This document shows positions 44,687 through 53,150 of a DNA stretch of 64,000 bases, one piece after another. Every line of letters begins with the position of its first letter. Position 1 is the stretch's first letter. The DNA is from Jezberella montanilacus (GTDB lineage: Bacteria > Pseudomonadota > Gammaproteobacteria > Burkholderiales > Burkholderiaceae_B): NCBI RefSeq assembly GCF_003003055.1, contig NZ_PVTV01000019.1, positions 1 to 64,000 of the forward strand, given 5' to 3'. The notes below the pieces were generated by a model. The model saw only the letters and a list, made by a program, of their open reading frames with translations, made no database searches and was not told the origin of the DNA. The translations under genes were made by a program, and so were the position numbers.

Positions 44687-45917
44687 ACGCCAGCTTTGAA
44701 GGTTCTGGCGAGTTTTTCCAGCGGCGATGCACCCACCACCACTGTTCAGGGTGGCGCATGATTAACCACTCAAGCGCTCTGTTGTAGGCGCGAGTGTTCA
44801 GTCGAATCTCGTCGCCCACCTCTTCAGCGGTAATCACGTCGATGGGTGGCCAAAACTTCAAGACGTGGCTGCCATCAGGTTCACGCCAGGATGACGCGGG
44901 CATAACCGGCGCCCCCGTCGACAAGGCAATCAGCGCCATACTTTTGTAGGTACCCGCGTCATAACCAAAAAACTCGACAGGAATACCCTCTGGACGTCTG
45001 GCGTATTGATCAAACGGAAACACGATGGCATCGCCTTTTTCAAGCGTATCCACGATTTCTTCGAGTGAGCCTCTTCGCCCCACCACACCAAAACCGGCTC
45101 GATTAAAACGGTTCGTCAGAAAATCGCTCAACCATTTCGGCTTGATCGGACGCCGTAAAAAGTGAATATGGCCTTTGGCTTGGGGGAAATGCTCGATACC
45201 TGCAACGGTAGAAACTTCGAAATTACCGAAATGCCCGGTTAAGACCAAAATCCCTTTTTTGGCTTCAAACGCTCGGATCAAGTCGTCAACACCTTCAACA
45301 CGTACGATATTTTTTTTATCACTCGCAGACATGAATCTGAAAGATAGCAGCTCTTTGAGTAGTGTCAGAAGATGTCCATAGTGAGCTTGAGCTAAAAGCC
45401 GGATCTGATGCTCGCTGACCCGTCCGCCGTACACACGCTGCAGATTAGCCAAAATAACCTTGCGTCGATAGGGTATCCACCGAAACATGAATCGACCGGC
45501 CGCGCTTGATTTAATTTGCTTGGGTACGCGCAAGGCGACGGCTGAAGCTGCGGTCGCTGAATGAGTCAGTGAGATCTGGATTGTTTCAACCAGGTAACGT
45601 CCCATCACGATATCAGCAGCTTGACTCGCGACAATATGAGGGGCACCGTAGGGGTCGCGCCTGACTGAAAAGTCCATCGCAGTGATGATATTGAGAGCTG
45701 CTTCTTGTGGGAAAAGCTTTAAACAAGCCTCTTTCGCTGCAAAACGAGCCGCCAGTGAAGCGATCCGACCAACACCGTAGCCAGCGTCGTCGAGCTCTTG
45801 CTTAGAGAAGAGTTTGTCCAGATCCTGAGGCAACTCAGCAACCAGACGAGCTATCCGGGCAATATCAACCGTGTCGATGGCGCAGCCATCTGGCAGCACG
45901 GTCTCTTGCGTTGTCAT
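44685..45917 (-). CDS. Fusion protein: AcpS phosphopantetheinyl transferase + LpxL-type lipid A acyltransferase
   Basis: A 410-residue two-domain protein. Residues about 10-130 are a holo-ACP synthase: CAIDTVDIARI (Mg-binding Asp15), SLAARFAAKEACLKLF (Glu63) and ISLTHSATAASAVAL. Residues about 140-405 are an LpxL/HtrB-family acyltransferase: TGHFGNFEV gives the HX4(D/E) motif (His229, Glu234), then GRRGSLEEIVDTLEKGDAIV, PFDQYARRPEGIPVEFFG and TGAPVMPASSW. The usual N-terminal membrane anchor of LpxL is absent, its place taken by AcpS. ATG 45917 shares one base with the TAA of the upstream ketosynthase gene. I infer it charges the cluster's carrier protein and transfers the finished acyl chain. 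Confidence 0.88.
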   Translation of the reverse strand: MTTQETVLPDGCAIDTVDIARIARLVAELPQDLDKLFSKQELDDAGYGVGRIASLAARFAAKEACLKLFPQEAALNIITAMDFSVRRDPYGAPHIVASQAADIVMGRYLVETIQISLTHSATAASAVALRVPKQIKSSAAGRFMFRWIPYRRKVILANLQRVYGGRVSEHQIRLLAQAHYGHLLTLLKELLSFRFMSASDKKNIVRVEGVDDLIRAFEAKKGILVLTGHFGNFEVSTVAGIEHFPQAKGHIHFLRRPIKPKWLSDFLTNRFNRAGFGVVGRRGSLEEIVDTLEKGDAIVFPFDQYARRPEGIPVEFFGYDAGTYKSMALIALSTGAPVMPASSWREPDGSHVLKFWPPIDVITAEEVGDEIRLNTRAYNRALEWLIMRHPEQWWWVHRRWKNSPEPSKLA

Positions 45918-47188
45918 TAGACTAGGCCGCGCAACAACACCGCAGCATTGGTCCCCGCAAACCCCCGGCAAATGACGAGCAGAACATCACTGCGCGGCGT
46001 TTGATTTTGCGACGAGATATTGATGCCTTCACAACCCGAGGCAAGCGATTCTAAATTGGCAATCCCCGGTACAACGTTTCGACGAATTGCCTCGAGACCG
46101 ACGACCAGATCGAGGATGCCCGCCGCAGCAAACAAATGGCCAGCGGCCCATTTAAACGACGTGACAGGTGGCATCTCTGCGCCAAACACCGCCTTCAATG
46201 CTTGCGCCTCAGATACGTCCGAGGAAACCGTGCCATTGCCATGCGCAACGATCATGCCAACATCTCGAGGCTGTAAGCCGGCATCCGCCAAAGCCGCTCT
46301 AATCGCCCTGATCACACCGTCGCCATCAGCCCGGACCGGAAACAGTCCTTCACCTTCTGAAGTATCTGCGCCGCCAAGATACTCACCAATTACCTTGGCA
46401 CCACGCGCGGCAGCTGAGGCTTCAGTTTCAAGTACGAAGCAACCTGCTCCCTCGCCCAAAAGACAACCATCATGAGCCCGGTCAAAGGGACGAAGGGTAT
46501 CTTGGGCAATGACGCCGATTTGATCCAGATAATTCAGTGTTTGCGGTTCAATTGGCGCATCGTGACCAATTGCAACCACTCGCTCTGCATCGTTTTCACG
46601 CAAGGCCCATGCGCCTTCAATCACAGCGAGCAAGCCACTCGTGGTGTGGTTGGTAATGCAAGCATTGGGACCTTTTAACTGATGACGAATCCCGACATGG
46701 CACAACACATTATTGGGCAAGGATCGCAAGAGCCACATGGGATTAACCATATTGGACAATTCTTGACCAAAGGTTTGAAGGCGGTCGCCCGACTCTGCCA
46801 TCAACGGAAAGTAGTCGTAATTGACTTCAAACGCACCGCCACCAGACCCGACGTAGCAACCTGTCTGATCAGTAAAATCAACGACCGCTTGTTCGCCAAG
46901 GGATTCACGATATACATCCAAACCAGCTTGTTCAACAGCTTGCGCCCCGGCATAAATGCCGAAAACGTCTGAGCGTCGCACCAGTTTGAGTAATTTGCGA
47001 TCACCAAGCAATTTACCGCCGTTGTAATCCTTGACGGCAGCGACCATTTTCTTAGGCCAGTGCGCACTATCCCAGCTTTCGACTGGCGCAACGGCGCTGC
47101 GACCTGCTGCGATTTCATCGACAATAGTTTTGGGATCATGTCCAGCGCCGCAAATAGCACCACTTCCAGTAATAACGATTCGACTCAT
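45917..47188 (-). CDS. Ketosynthase-like protein lacking the active-site Cys (chain-length-factor-like)
   Basis: A 423-residue FabF-fold protein. Where condensing enzymes have the Cys-Thr-Ser-Gly nucleophile loop, this one reads NACITNHTTSGLLAV, with Thr182 in place of Cys. The later His loop is altered (VAHGNGTVSSD) but retained, and FKWAAGHLFAAAG keeps the Lys/His region. This resembles the KS-beta/chain-length-factor partners of type II polyketide and aryl-polyene synthases. It is placed two bases after the intact ketosynthase gene, consistent with a heterodimer. It probably sets chain length instead of catalysing condensation. Confidence 0.85.
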   Translation of the reverse strand: MSRIVITGSGAICGAGHDPKTIVDEIAAGRSAVAPVESWDSAHWPKKMVAAVKDYNGGKLLGDRKLLKLVRRSDVFGIYAGAQAVEQAGLDVYRESLGEQAVVDFTDQTGCYVGSGGGAFEVNYDYFPLMAESGDRLQTFGQELSNMVNPMWLLRSLPNNVLCHVGIRHQLKGPNACITNHTTSGLLAVIEGAWALRENDAERVVAIGHDAPIEPQTLNYLDQIGVIAQDTLRPFDRAHDGCLLGEGAGCFVLETEASAAARGAKVIGEYLGGADTSEGEGLFPVRADGDGVIRAIRAALADAGLQPRDVGMIVAHGNGTVSSDVSEAQALKAVFGAEMPPVTSFKWAAGHLFAAAGILDLVVGLEAIRRNVVPGIANLESLASGCEGINISSQNQTPRSDVLLVICRGFAGTNAAVLLRGLV

Positions 47189-47190
47189 GA

Positions 47191-48507
47191 TTATTGCCCC
47201 GCAGCGATCAGTTCAGCCGTGTCAGAGGCGTTGCGAAACGCCAGACAATTATTACTGCCACCGAAACCCAAAGAGTTAGATAAGGCGATACCAATGCGTT
47301 GTTGACGCGCCGAACCGTGAATCACGTCAACATTGCAATCTGGATCAAGTTGCTGCAAGTTGGCTGTGGGAGGCATCAAGCCTTCATAGACTGCCAAGGC
47401 GCAGATCGCAGCCTCAACCGCACCGGCAGCAGCAATCAAATGGCCAGTCACACTTTTGGTTGAACTCACGGCGACGTCTCTGGCACGAGCGCCGAACACC
47501 GCATTCACCGCAGCACATTCACTGCGATCGTTCATCAGGGTAGAAGTGCCGTGGGCGTTCAGATAGGTCACATCATCAGTCGTTGCACCCGCGTCAGACA
47601 ACGCCCGACGCATTGCCTGGATAGGACCATCGCCTGATGGATGAGAGTCAGTAATCCGGTAGGCCGACAGGGAATTCCCTTCACCTGCTAGTTCAGCGTA
47701 AATTTTTGCGCCACGTGCGACCGCTTTGTCCCAATCCTCGAGGACCAGAAATCCAGCACCTTCCCCCAGTACAAAACCATTTCTCGTTGCATCGAACGGC
47801 CTGCTAGCGCGCTCAGGGTGATCATTATCAGCAGAGACCGCAGATAATAAGCAGAACCCCGACAGTCCTACTGGCGAAATCATTGAGTCAAAGCCGCCGG
47901 TCAGCACACGATCAACTACACCGCGCCGAATCAGACGCAAGGCCGTCCCTATCGCTTGACCACCCGAGGCACACGCCGTGTGAACAGTCGACCCGTAGCC
48001 GCGAATACCGTAGCGTCGGACTAGCAGAGACAATCCAGCGGTCGACAAACTGCGACTAAAAGCCATGACATCTTGGGCAACCGGTGTTTCTAGCAGGCGG
48101 TCTGCCTGTAAATCACCTTCAGGTGCAGCCATTTTTTGAACTTCGTCGATTTCTGCGTGCGCGACCGTCATCATGCCAGCGCCCACCACACATCCCCAGC
48201 GATCACCATCTTGTTGGGTTGGGCGAATTCCAGCATCAGCGATCGCCTGATCGGCCGCAGCCAGAGCAAATTGGTGCGCGCGGCTCGCATACTTGAGGCT
48301 TTTTTGATCTTTAATCACCGCTTCAGGCTCAAAACCTTTTACTTCGGCAGCGATGCGAGTGCTAAAACCAGACGCATCGAACAGCGTAATCGGGCCAGCC
48401 TGACAAGCCTTGGCTGCTTTGATGACCGCCCAGCTACTGGCGACGTCAAGCCCAGCCGGGGTAACCAAACCAATACCGGTAATCGCGACTCGGCGCTTTT
48501 TACTCAT
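47191..48507 (-). CDS. Beta-ketoacyl-ACP synthase (FabF type, complete active site)
   Basis: A 438-residue condensing enzyme with the full triad: Cys179 in VHTACASGGQAIG, His in YLNAHGTSTLMND, and Lys/His in SSTKSVTGHLIAAAGAVEA. SRPFDATRNGFVLGEGAGFL and LSNSLGFGGSNNCLAF are typical. It elongates acyl chains by decarboxylative condensation with malonyl-ACP. It lies between a dehydratase and its Cys-less partner in one operon. Not the housekeeping FabF by context, as it sits in a dedicated cluster. Confidence 0.92.
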   Translation of the reverse strand: MSKKRRVAITGIGLVTPAGLDVASSWAVIKAAKACQAGPITLFDASGFSTRIAAEVKGFEPEAVIKDQKSLKYASRAHQFALAAADQAIADAGIRPTQQDGDRWGCVVGAGMMTVAHAEIDEVQKMAAPEGDLQADRLLETPVAQDVMAFSRSLSTAGLSLLVRRYGIRGYGSTVHTACASGGQAIGTALRLIRRGVVDRVLTGGFDSMISPVGLSGFCLLSAVSADNDHPERASRPFDATRNGFVLGEGAGFLVLEDWDKAVARGAKIYAELAGEGNSLSAYRITDSHPSGDGPIQAMRRALSDAGATTDDVTYLNAHGTSTLMNDRSECAAVNAVFGARARDVAVSSTKSVTGHLIAAAGAVEAAICALAVYEGLMPPTANLQQLDPDCNVDVIHGSARQQRIGIALSNSLGFGGSNNCLAFRNASDTAELIAAGQ

Positions 48508-48522
48508 GTGTTTTCTCTAAGA

Positions 48523-49401
48523 CTATGGGGCAAAAAAGAATTTTGCGGCTGCAATCGTGCGGGTACCAACCAAAGCACCGACCTTGATCAGAATGGGTTC
48601 GGGATCGGCTTCAGCGGGCGTGGCGAACTCGGCAAACAAACCAAGCGACGACCCGGGGCTGCTGAAGGCTCTGACCTTCACGTTGGTAATCCTGGTTACT
48701 TGTAACGTTGGCGCCAAATCCGGTGTCTCAGCGATCAGCTGTTGTGCTAACTGCAATTGCGCATCGAGCAACAACGTCGCTGGCAGCACCGGGCGACGGG
48801 GAAAGTGGTCGTTAAAGTAATCGGCTTCTTCGGGCACATCAAGCAGGGCATCAATTCGATGACCAATTTGATGCTCGGTGACGTTCATCACTGGCGCAGG
48901 CACCCCTGCAAACAAACCTGGGGTCCGTCCTGAACCCGTCAGAATAGCGAAGTCTTTAGCTAGTGACTCAGGGTCATCAAAAATCTCGATGCCAAGGTTA
49001 GAGCCAAGCGTATCAAGCAACTCAAGGATCAAGGTGTCACCCACCATCGCTCGACCACGATAAGCGATTGAATCTCGGTCACACGAATCGATATCCACAT
49101 GCAATTGCAGCGTGTCGCCAGCCTTTGGGTAGGCATGGATGCGAGTATCGCCTGCTAACGCTGCCACAGGACGACGAGCGAAACCACACTCGGACATAGC
49201 AACCCACGCGGCCAGCTGCCCGAGTGCCTCGGCCACCAAGCTAACTGGAAAACGCCCGACGTTGTGTGGGATCTGATACACCCCGGTTACTGCGCGGACA
49301 CCATCAATATGCGTAATGCGATCCACAAAGGAAAACGCAGCAAAACGGCTGTTTGGCATCGGAGACACCAAACCATCTGCTTTCACAGCCGCAACCATCA
49401 A
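48523..49401 (-). CDS. Double-hotdog 3-hydroxyacyl-ACP dehydratase-like protein
   Basis: A 292-residue protein with two FabZ-like hotdog folds (about 18-150 and 170-290). The N-half has the DRITHIDGVRAVTG opening and an AEALGQLAAW helix with Glu58, but no HFP motif. The C-half has YFNDHFPRRPVLPATLLL with His199, but Asp213 where FabZ has Glu. In hotdog dehydratases the active site combines a His from one subunit and an acid from the other. The two halves thus could build one composite site. The start overlaps the ACP stop by four bases. Confidence 0.78.
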   Translation of the reverse strand: MMVAAVKADGLVSPMPNSRFAAFSFVDRITHIDGVRAVTGVYQIPHNVGRFPVSLVAEALGQLAAWVAMSECGFARRPVAALAGDTRIHAYPKAGDTLQLHVDIDSCDRDSIAYRGRAMVGDTLILELLDTLGSNLGIEIFDDPESLAKDFAILTGSGRTPGLFAGVPAPVMNVTEHQIGHRIDALLDVPEEADYFNDHFPRRPVLPATLLLDAQLQLAQQLIAETPDLAPTLQVTRITNVKVRAFSSPGSSLGLFAEFATPAEADPEPILIKVGALVGTRTIAAAKFFFAP

Positions 49402-49823
49402 CCAGCTGCTTGCGCACGCTGAGCGCGGATCACAAGCTTGCAGAAGGTTTCAGGCGTGTAGAGGCGTGCGATGGCATCGACCCGCATGCCCGCTTTGAAA
49501 CGATCGTCAGGGATTTCAGAGAGGTATTCGCGCAAACGAGCCAGACCTTTTTCGGTCAACAGGCCATTTTGCTCGAAGTCTTCGACGGACATGTCGCCCC
49601 GCACATCTTCAATGATTTTGCCGCGTGGCACTTTGACCTTAAACGCACGCTCTAAGCGAAAAATCAAGTCAAGGAAATCGATCGACTCAGCGTCAAGACC
49701 TTCAATCAGGGAGACATCAATCTCGATATCCTCAACATCACAGCCCAGCGCATCAGCGACTGTTTTCTGCACGGTCGGGAAGACCGCCATGATTTCTTCT
49801 TTAGAGATGACTGCTTCAGTCAT
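49398..49823 (-). CDS. Dedicated acyl carrier protein, AcpXL-like, with C-terminal extension
   Basis: This 141-residue acidic carrier protein has its phosphopantetheine serine in LDAESIDFLDLIF (Ser47). The segment DFLDLIFRLERAFKVKVP closely follows the pattern of rhizobial AcpXL, the carrier for very-long-chain lipid A acyl groups. Ordinary AcpP is about 78 residues and AcpXL about 92; here about 50 additional residues (LARLREYLSEIPDDRFKAGM onward) follow. It is encoded within the ketosynthase operon, 86 bases after fabG and overlapping the dehydratase gene. Likely modified by the AcpS fusion of the same cluster. Confidence 0.85.
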   Translation of the reverse strand: MTEAVISKEEIMAVFPTVQKTVADALGCDVEDIEIDVSLIEGLDAESIDFLDLIFRLERAFKVKVPRGKIIEDVRGDMSVEDFEQNGLLTEKGLARLREYLSEIPDDRFKAGMRVDAIARLYTPETFCKLVIRAQRAQAAG

Positions 49824-49909
49824 ATTGGACTCCAGATTAATCGGTAAATACCTAGCATTTTAACCTATCGAGTCATCAATCACCGAGCCACACTCAGGTG
49901 GCGTAGTGC

Positions 49910-50668
49910 TCAATCCATTTTAAAGCCACCATCGACGTACAAAACCTGGCCCGTCACATAGCTCGCCATGTCTGAAACCAGAAACGCGACGGCTTGCGCA
50001 ATATCGCTCGCCTGCCCGTAACGTTTCAACAAAATCCGGGATTTCACCTGATCATCAGCTAGATCACGCACTTGCTGCGACATATCGGTTTCAATGACAC
50101 CCGGTGCGACGGCGTTAACCAGAATTTTTCTGGGGGCCAGTTCTACGGCCAAGGCACGAGTGATCGCATCGACAGCCCCTTTGCTGGCGGCGTAATTAGC
50201 CTGGCCGCGCCCTGCCTTGCTACCCGCCACAGACGATAAATTGACGATTCGTCCGGATCGTTGCGACATCATGAAAGGGATCACAGGCCGAACCATATTA
50301 AAAACGCCCCCCACATTCGTGTTGAGAACCGACGAGATCTCATCGTCTTCCATGGCGGCGGTCAAGTTATCACGCACGATGCCCGCGTTATTCACGAGAA
50401 TATCAATCCGCTCGCACCGGTCTGCCACTTGTTCGACCGCTGCAATACAAGCAGCAGAGTCCGCCACGTCCACTTGCATCGCTGTCGCTTTACCGCCCAG
50501 TCCGGCTACCGCTGCAACAACCTCATTCGCAGCACCAGCATTGCCGCGATAAAAGAAGGTGACATCGCAACCTTGACTTGCCAAAAGCTCAACAATCGCT
50601 CTGCCAATACCTCGCGAGCCGCCCGTAACAATCGCAACCTTACCCTGCAGCCCTGATTCAAATGCCAT
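49910..50668 (-). CDS. FabG-type 3-oxoacyl-ACP reductase
   Basis: A 252-residue SDR with all FabG marks: VAIVTGGSRGIGRAIVELLA, LVNNAGIVRDNL, IVNLSSVAGSKAGRGQANYA with the YAASKGA catalytic Tyr/Lys, VNAVAPGVIETDM and YVTGQVLYVDGG. It reduces beta-ketoacyl-ACP with NADPH. It lies 13 bases after the FabL-like gene and upstream of the dedicated carrier protein, giving the ketoreductase step of the cluster. Confidence 0.9.
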   Translation of the reverse strand: MAFESGLQGKVAIVTGGSRGIGRAIVELLASQGCDVTFFYRGNAGAANEVVAAVAGLGGKATAMQVDVADSAACIAAVEQVADRCERIDILVNNAGIVRDNLTAAMEDDEISSVLNTNVGGVFNMVRPVIPFMMSQRSGRIVNLSSVAGSKAGRGQANYAASKGAVDAITRALAVELAPRKILVNAVAPGVIETDMSQQVRDLADDQVKSRILLKRYGQASDIAQAVAFLVSDMASYVTGQVLYVDGGFKMD

Positions 50669-50681
50669 GTTTTAGCCCTCT

Positions 50682-51437
50682 TTAGCCTGAAATGGCAAAG
50701 CCACCGTCAACGACCAAGGTATGACCGTTAATCCAGGAAGCCTCAGGCAGACATAACAAATACACCGCATCAGCAACGTTGGCTGGCGTCAGTTTCGGGC
50801 CTGCAGGCGTGCGTGCGGCGAACTCCGCTAATACTTGATCGCGGTTAGGAAAATGACTTAATGCATCAGTGTCTACCACCCCTGCCGAGACCGTATTGAC
50901 TCTTATCCCGCGGGGACCGAGCTCTTGCGCAAGGGTGCGCACGAGTGATTCGAGGGCTGCTTTGGATGCGCCAATAAACCCATAATGTGGCATCGCTCGC
51001 TGGGCACCCAGACTGGACATCGCCACAATACGCCCGCCCTCTTTCATCAAGGGCGCAGCGTGTTGAGCCAGTAAATTGACAGCAAAGGCGTTGGTTTCCA
51101 TACACCAGCGAAAATGCTTCAGTGTCATATCCATTGCTGGTTTGAGCACCCCAGAAGCCGCATTACTGATCACGATATCCAGATGATCAAACTCTTTAGT
51201 AATGGCCTCGAATATCTCGGTCACGCTGTCTGGTACGCCAACACTGCCCTGCACGGCAAGGGCGCGTCGACCAAGCGCCCGCACTTCAGTGCAAACGGCC
51301 TCAGCCTCTTCATGGCTGTTGTAATAGTTCGCAACGATGTCACAACCTGCTGCGGCCAGTTTGAGCGCGCAGGCACGCCCTATCCCCCGGGCAGCGCCTG
51401 TAACCAGTGCAACTTTGCCAGACAAAGGCTCATTCAT
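50682..51437 (-). CDS. FabL-type enoyl-ACP reductase (SDR family)
   Basis: A 251-residue SDR close in pattern to Bacillus FabL (enoyl-ACP reductase III), not to FabG. SNAASGVLKPAMDM, the active site HYGFIGASKAALESL (Tyr152 and Lys159 with Y-x6-K spacing, as in FabL), VNTVSAGVVDTDALSHFPNR and TPAGPKLTPANVAD all match that enzyme. It would supply the last reduction of the elongation cycle with NADPH. It is the first gene of the minus-strand cluster and diverges from mmsA, with the promoter region between 51438 and 51611. Confidence 0.85.
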   Translation of the reverse strand: MNEPLSGKVALVTGAARGIGRACALKLAAAGCDIVANYYNSHEEAEAVCTEVRALGRRALAVQGSVGVPDSVTEIFEAITKEFDHLDIVISNAASGVLKPAMDMTLKHFRWCMETNAFAVNLLAQHAAPLMKEGGRIVAMSSLGAQRAMPHYGFIGASKAALESLVRTLAQELGPRGIRVNTVSAGVVDTDALSHFPNRDQVLAEFAARTPAGPKLTPANVADAVYLLCLPEASWINGHTLVVDGGFAISG

Positions 51438-51611
51438 GATGAAAACACACTCCGAAAAAATTTAATGTAGTGCAATGATGCGCCGAAGTTTACTCAGAAT
51501 CGGGCGCTGAATGTAACAAAGTGCCACAATCACGGATAGCTTTTGGACAACAACCTCGAAAAAAGGTTAGATTGTCAATCTCTTAGAACCTAATCTCGTC
51601 GAGACTCAGCC

Positions 51612-53135
51612 ATGTCGAACCAGCCTCCCGTGCCCGTCATCCCCAACCTGATTTCACAATGGATCGGGGGACAGCCGCTCATGCACCCCGGATTGCGGCT
51701 GCAAGACGTCTACAACCCGGCCACTGGGCAGGTTGCTCGACAAGTTGAGCTTGCCTCTGTTGAAGTCGTCCAGGTGGCAGTAGAGAGCGCAAAAAAAGCC
51801 TTCCCGGCTTGGGCAGACACCCCACCCATCCGCCGTGCACGGATTTTGAACAAGTTTCTCGCCTTGCTGAATGAGGCCAAAGACGAACTCGCCGCCATCA
51901 TTACCCAAGAGCACGGCAAAGTATTTACTGACGCTCAGGGCGAGGTCATGCGCGGCATCGACATCGTTGAGTTTGCTTGTGGCATCCCGCAATTACTAAA
52001 GGGTGACTTTACGGACCAAGTATCCACAGGTATTGATAACTGGACCTTACGGCAGCCACTGGGCGTGGTGGCTGGCATCACCCCCTTTAACTTCCCTTGT
52101 ATGGTGCCTTGCTGGATGTTCCCGGTTGCGCTGGCGGCCGGCAATTGCTTTATTTTGAAGCCGAGTGAACGTGATCCGGCGTTGTCGTTGTTTATGGCGG
52201 CGCTGCTCAAAAAAGCAGGCTTACCGGATGGGGTATTCAATGTAGTACAAGGCGACAAGGTTGCTGTTGACGCGCTGCTTGAGCACCCTGACGTCAAAGC
52301 GATCAGCTTTGTCGGCTCAACCCCGATTGCGCATTACATTTACCAGCGTGGCGCTGAACTCGGCAAACGAGTGCAGGCATTGGGCGGCGCAAAAAATCAC
52401 ATGGTTGTGATGCCCGATGCGGATTTGGACCAAGCCGTTGACGGTTTGATCGGTGCTGCTTACGGATCAGCAGGCGAACGGTGCATGGCGATTTCAGTGG
52501 CCGTGCTCGTCGGTGACGTGGCTGACAAAATCGTACCCATGCTGGCAGAGCGTGCGCGTGCCCTCAAAATCAAGAATGGCATGGAACTCGACGCTGAAAT
52601 GGGCCCGGTTATTACACGCCAGGCTCTCGAACGAATCGAAGGCTATATCGACATTGGTGTCAACGAGGGTGCGTCACTGGTCGTTGATGGTCGTGGTTTA
52701 AAGGTACCTGGGCACGAACAAGGCTTTTTCACAGGTGGCTCGCTGTTTGATCATGTCACCCCTGACATGCGCATCTACAAAGAAGAAATATTTGGTCCCG
52801 TACTTGGTTGTGTGCGTGTCAACGATTTTAACCAAGCCGTCGAGCTCATCAATGCACATGAATTCGGTAACGGTGTCTCGTGCTACACCCGCGATGGTAA
52901 TGTTGCGCGCGAGTTCGGTCGTCGCATTCAGGTAGGCATGGTCGGGATTAATGTCCCTATCCCTGTCCCGATGGCCTGGCACGGCTTCGGTGGCTGGAAG
53001 AAAAGCCTGTTCGGCGATATGCATGCCTATGGCGAAGAAGGTGTGCGCTTCTACACCAAACAAAAATCCATCATGCAGCGCTGGCCCGAGACGATCGCCA
53101 AGGGTGCAGAGTTCGTGATGCCCACAGCGAAATAG
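51612..53135 (+). CDS. mmsA: CoA-acylating methylmalonate-semialdehyde dehydrogenase
   Basis: A 507-residue aldehyde dehydrogenase of the MmsA group. It has [52 protein letters not shown]-like [19 protein letters not shown] and the catalytic Cys in [18 protein letters not shown] at 385 region and [14 protein letters not shown] are also characteristic of MmsA. It converts methylmalonate semialdehyde to propionyl-CoA in valine and inositol breakdown. GAGACTCAGCC precedes the ATG. It is divergent from the acyl-chain cluster. Confidence 0.93.
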   Translation: MSNQPPVPVIPNLISQWIGGQPLMHPGLRLQDVYNPATGQVARQVELASVEVVQVAVESAKKAFPAWADTPPIRRARILNKFLALLNEAKDELAAIITQEHGKVFTDAQGEVMRGIDIVEFACGIPQLLKGDFTDQVSTGIDNWTLRQPLGVVAGITPFNFPCMVPCWMFPVALAAGNCFILKPSERDPALSLFMAALLKKAGLPDGVFNVVQGDKVAVDALLEHPDVKAISFVGSTPIAHYIYQRGAELGKRVQALGGAKNHMVVMPDADLDQAVDGLIGAAYGSAGERCMAISVAVLVGDVADKIVPMLAERARALKIKNGMELDAEMGPVITRQALERIEGYIDIGVNEGASLVVDGRGLKVPGHEQGFFTGGSLFDHVTPDMRIYKEEIFGPVLGCVRVNDFNQAVELINAHEFGNGVSCYTRDGNVAREFGRRIQVGMVGINVPIPVPMAWHGFGGWKKSLFGDMHAYGEEGVRFYTKQKSIMQRWPETIAKGAEFVMPTAK

Positions 53136-53150
53136 TTTCAGTAGCATTTG

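Noticed and set aside
44685-51437. Aryl-polyene pigment cluster
   Set aside because: KS/CLF-like pair, FabG, dehydratase and acyltransferase are shared, but MMPL exporter, LolA-like carrier, AMP-ligase and thioesterase genes are missing, and an enoyl reductase is present, which would remove the double bonds.
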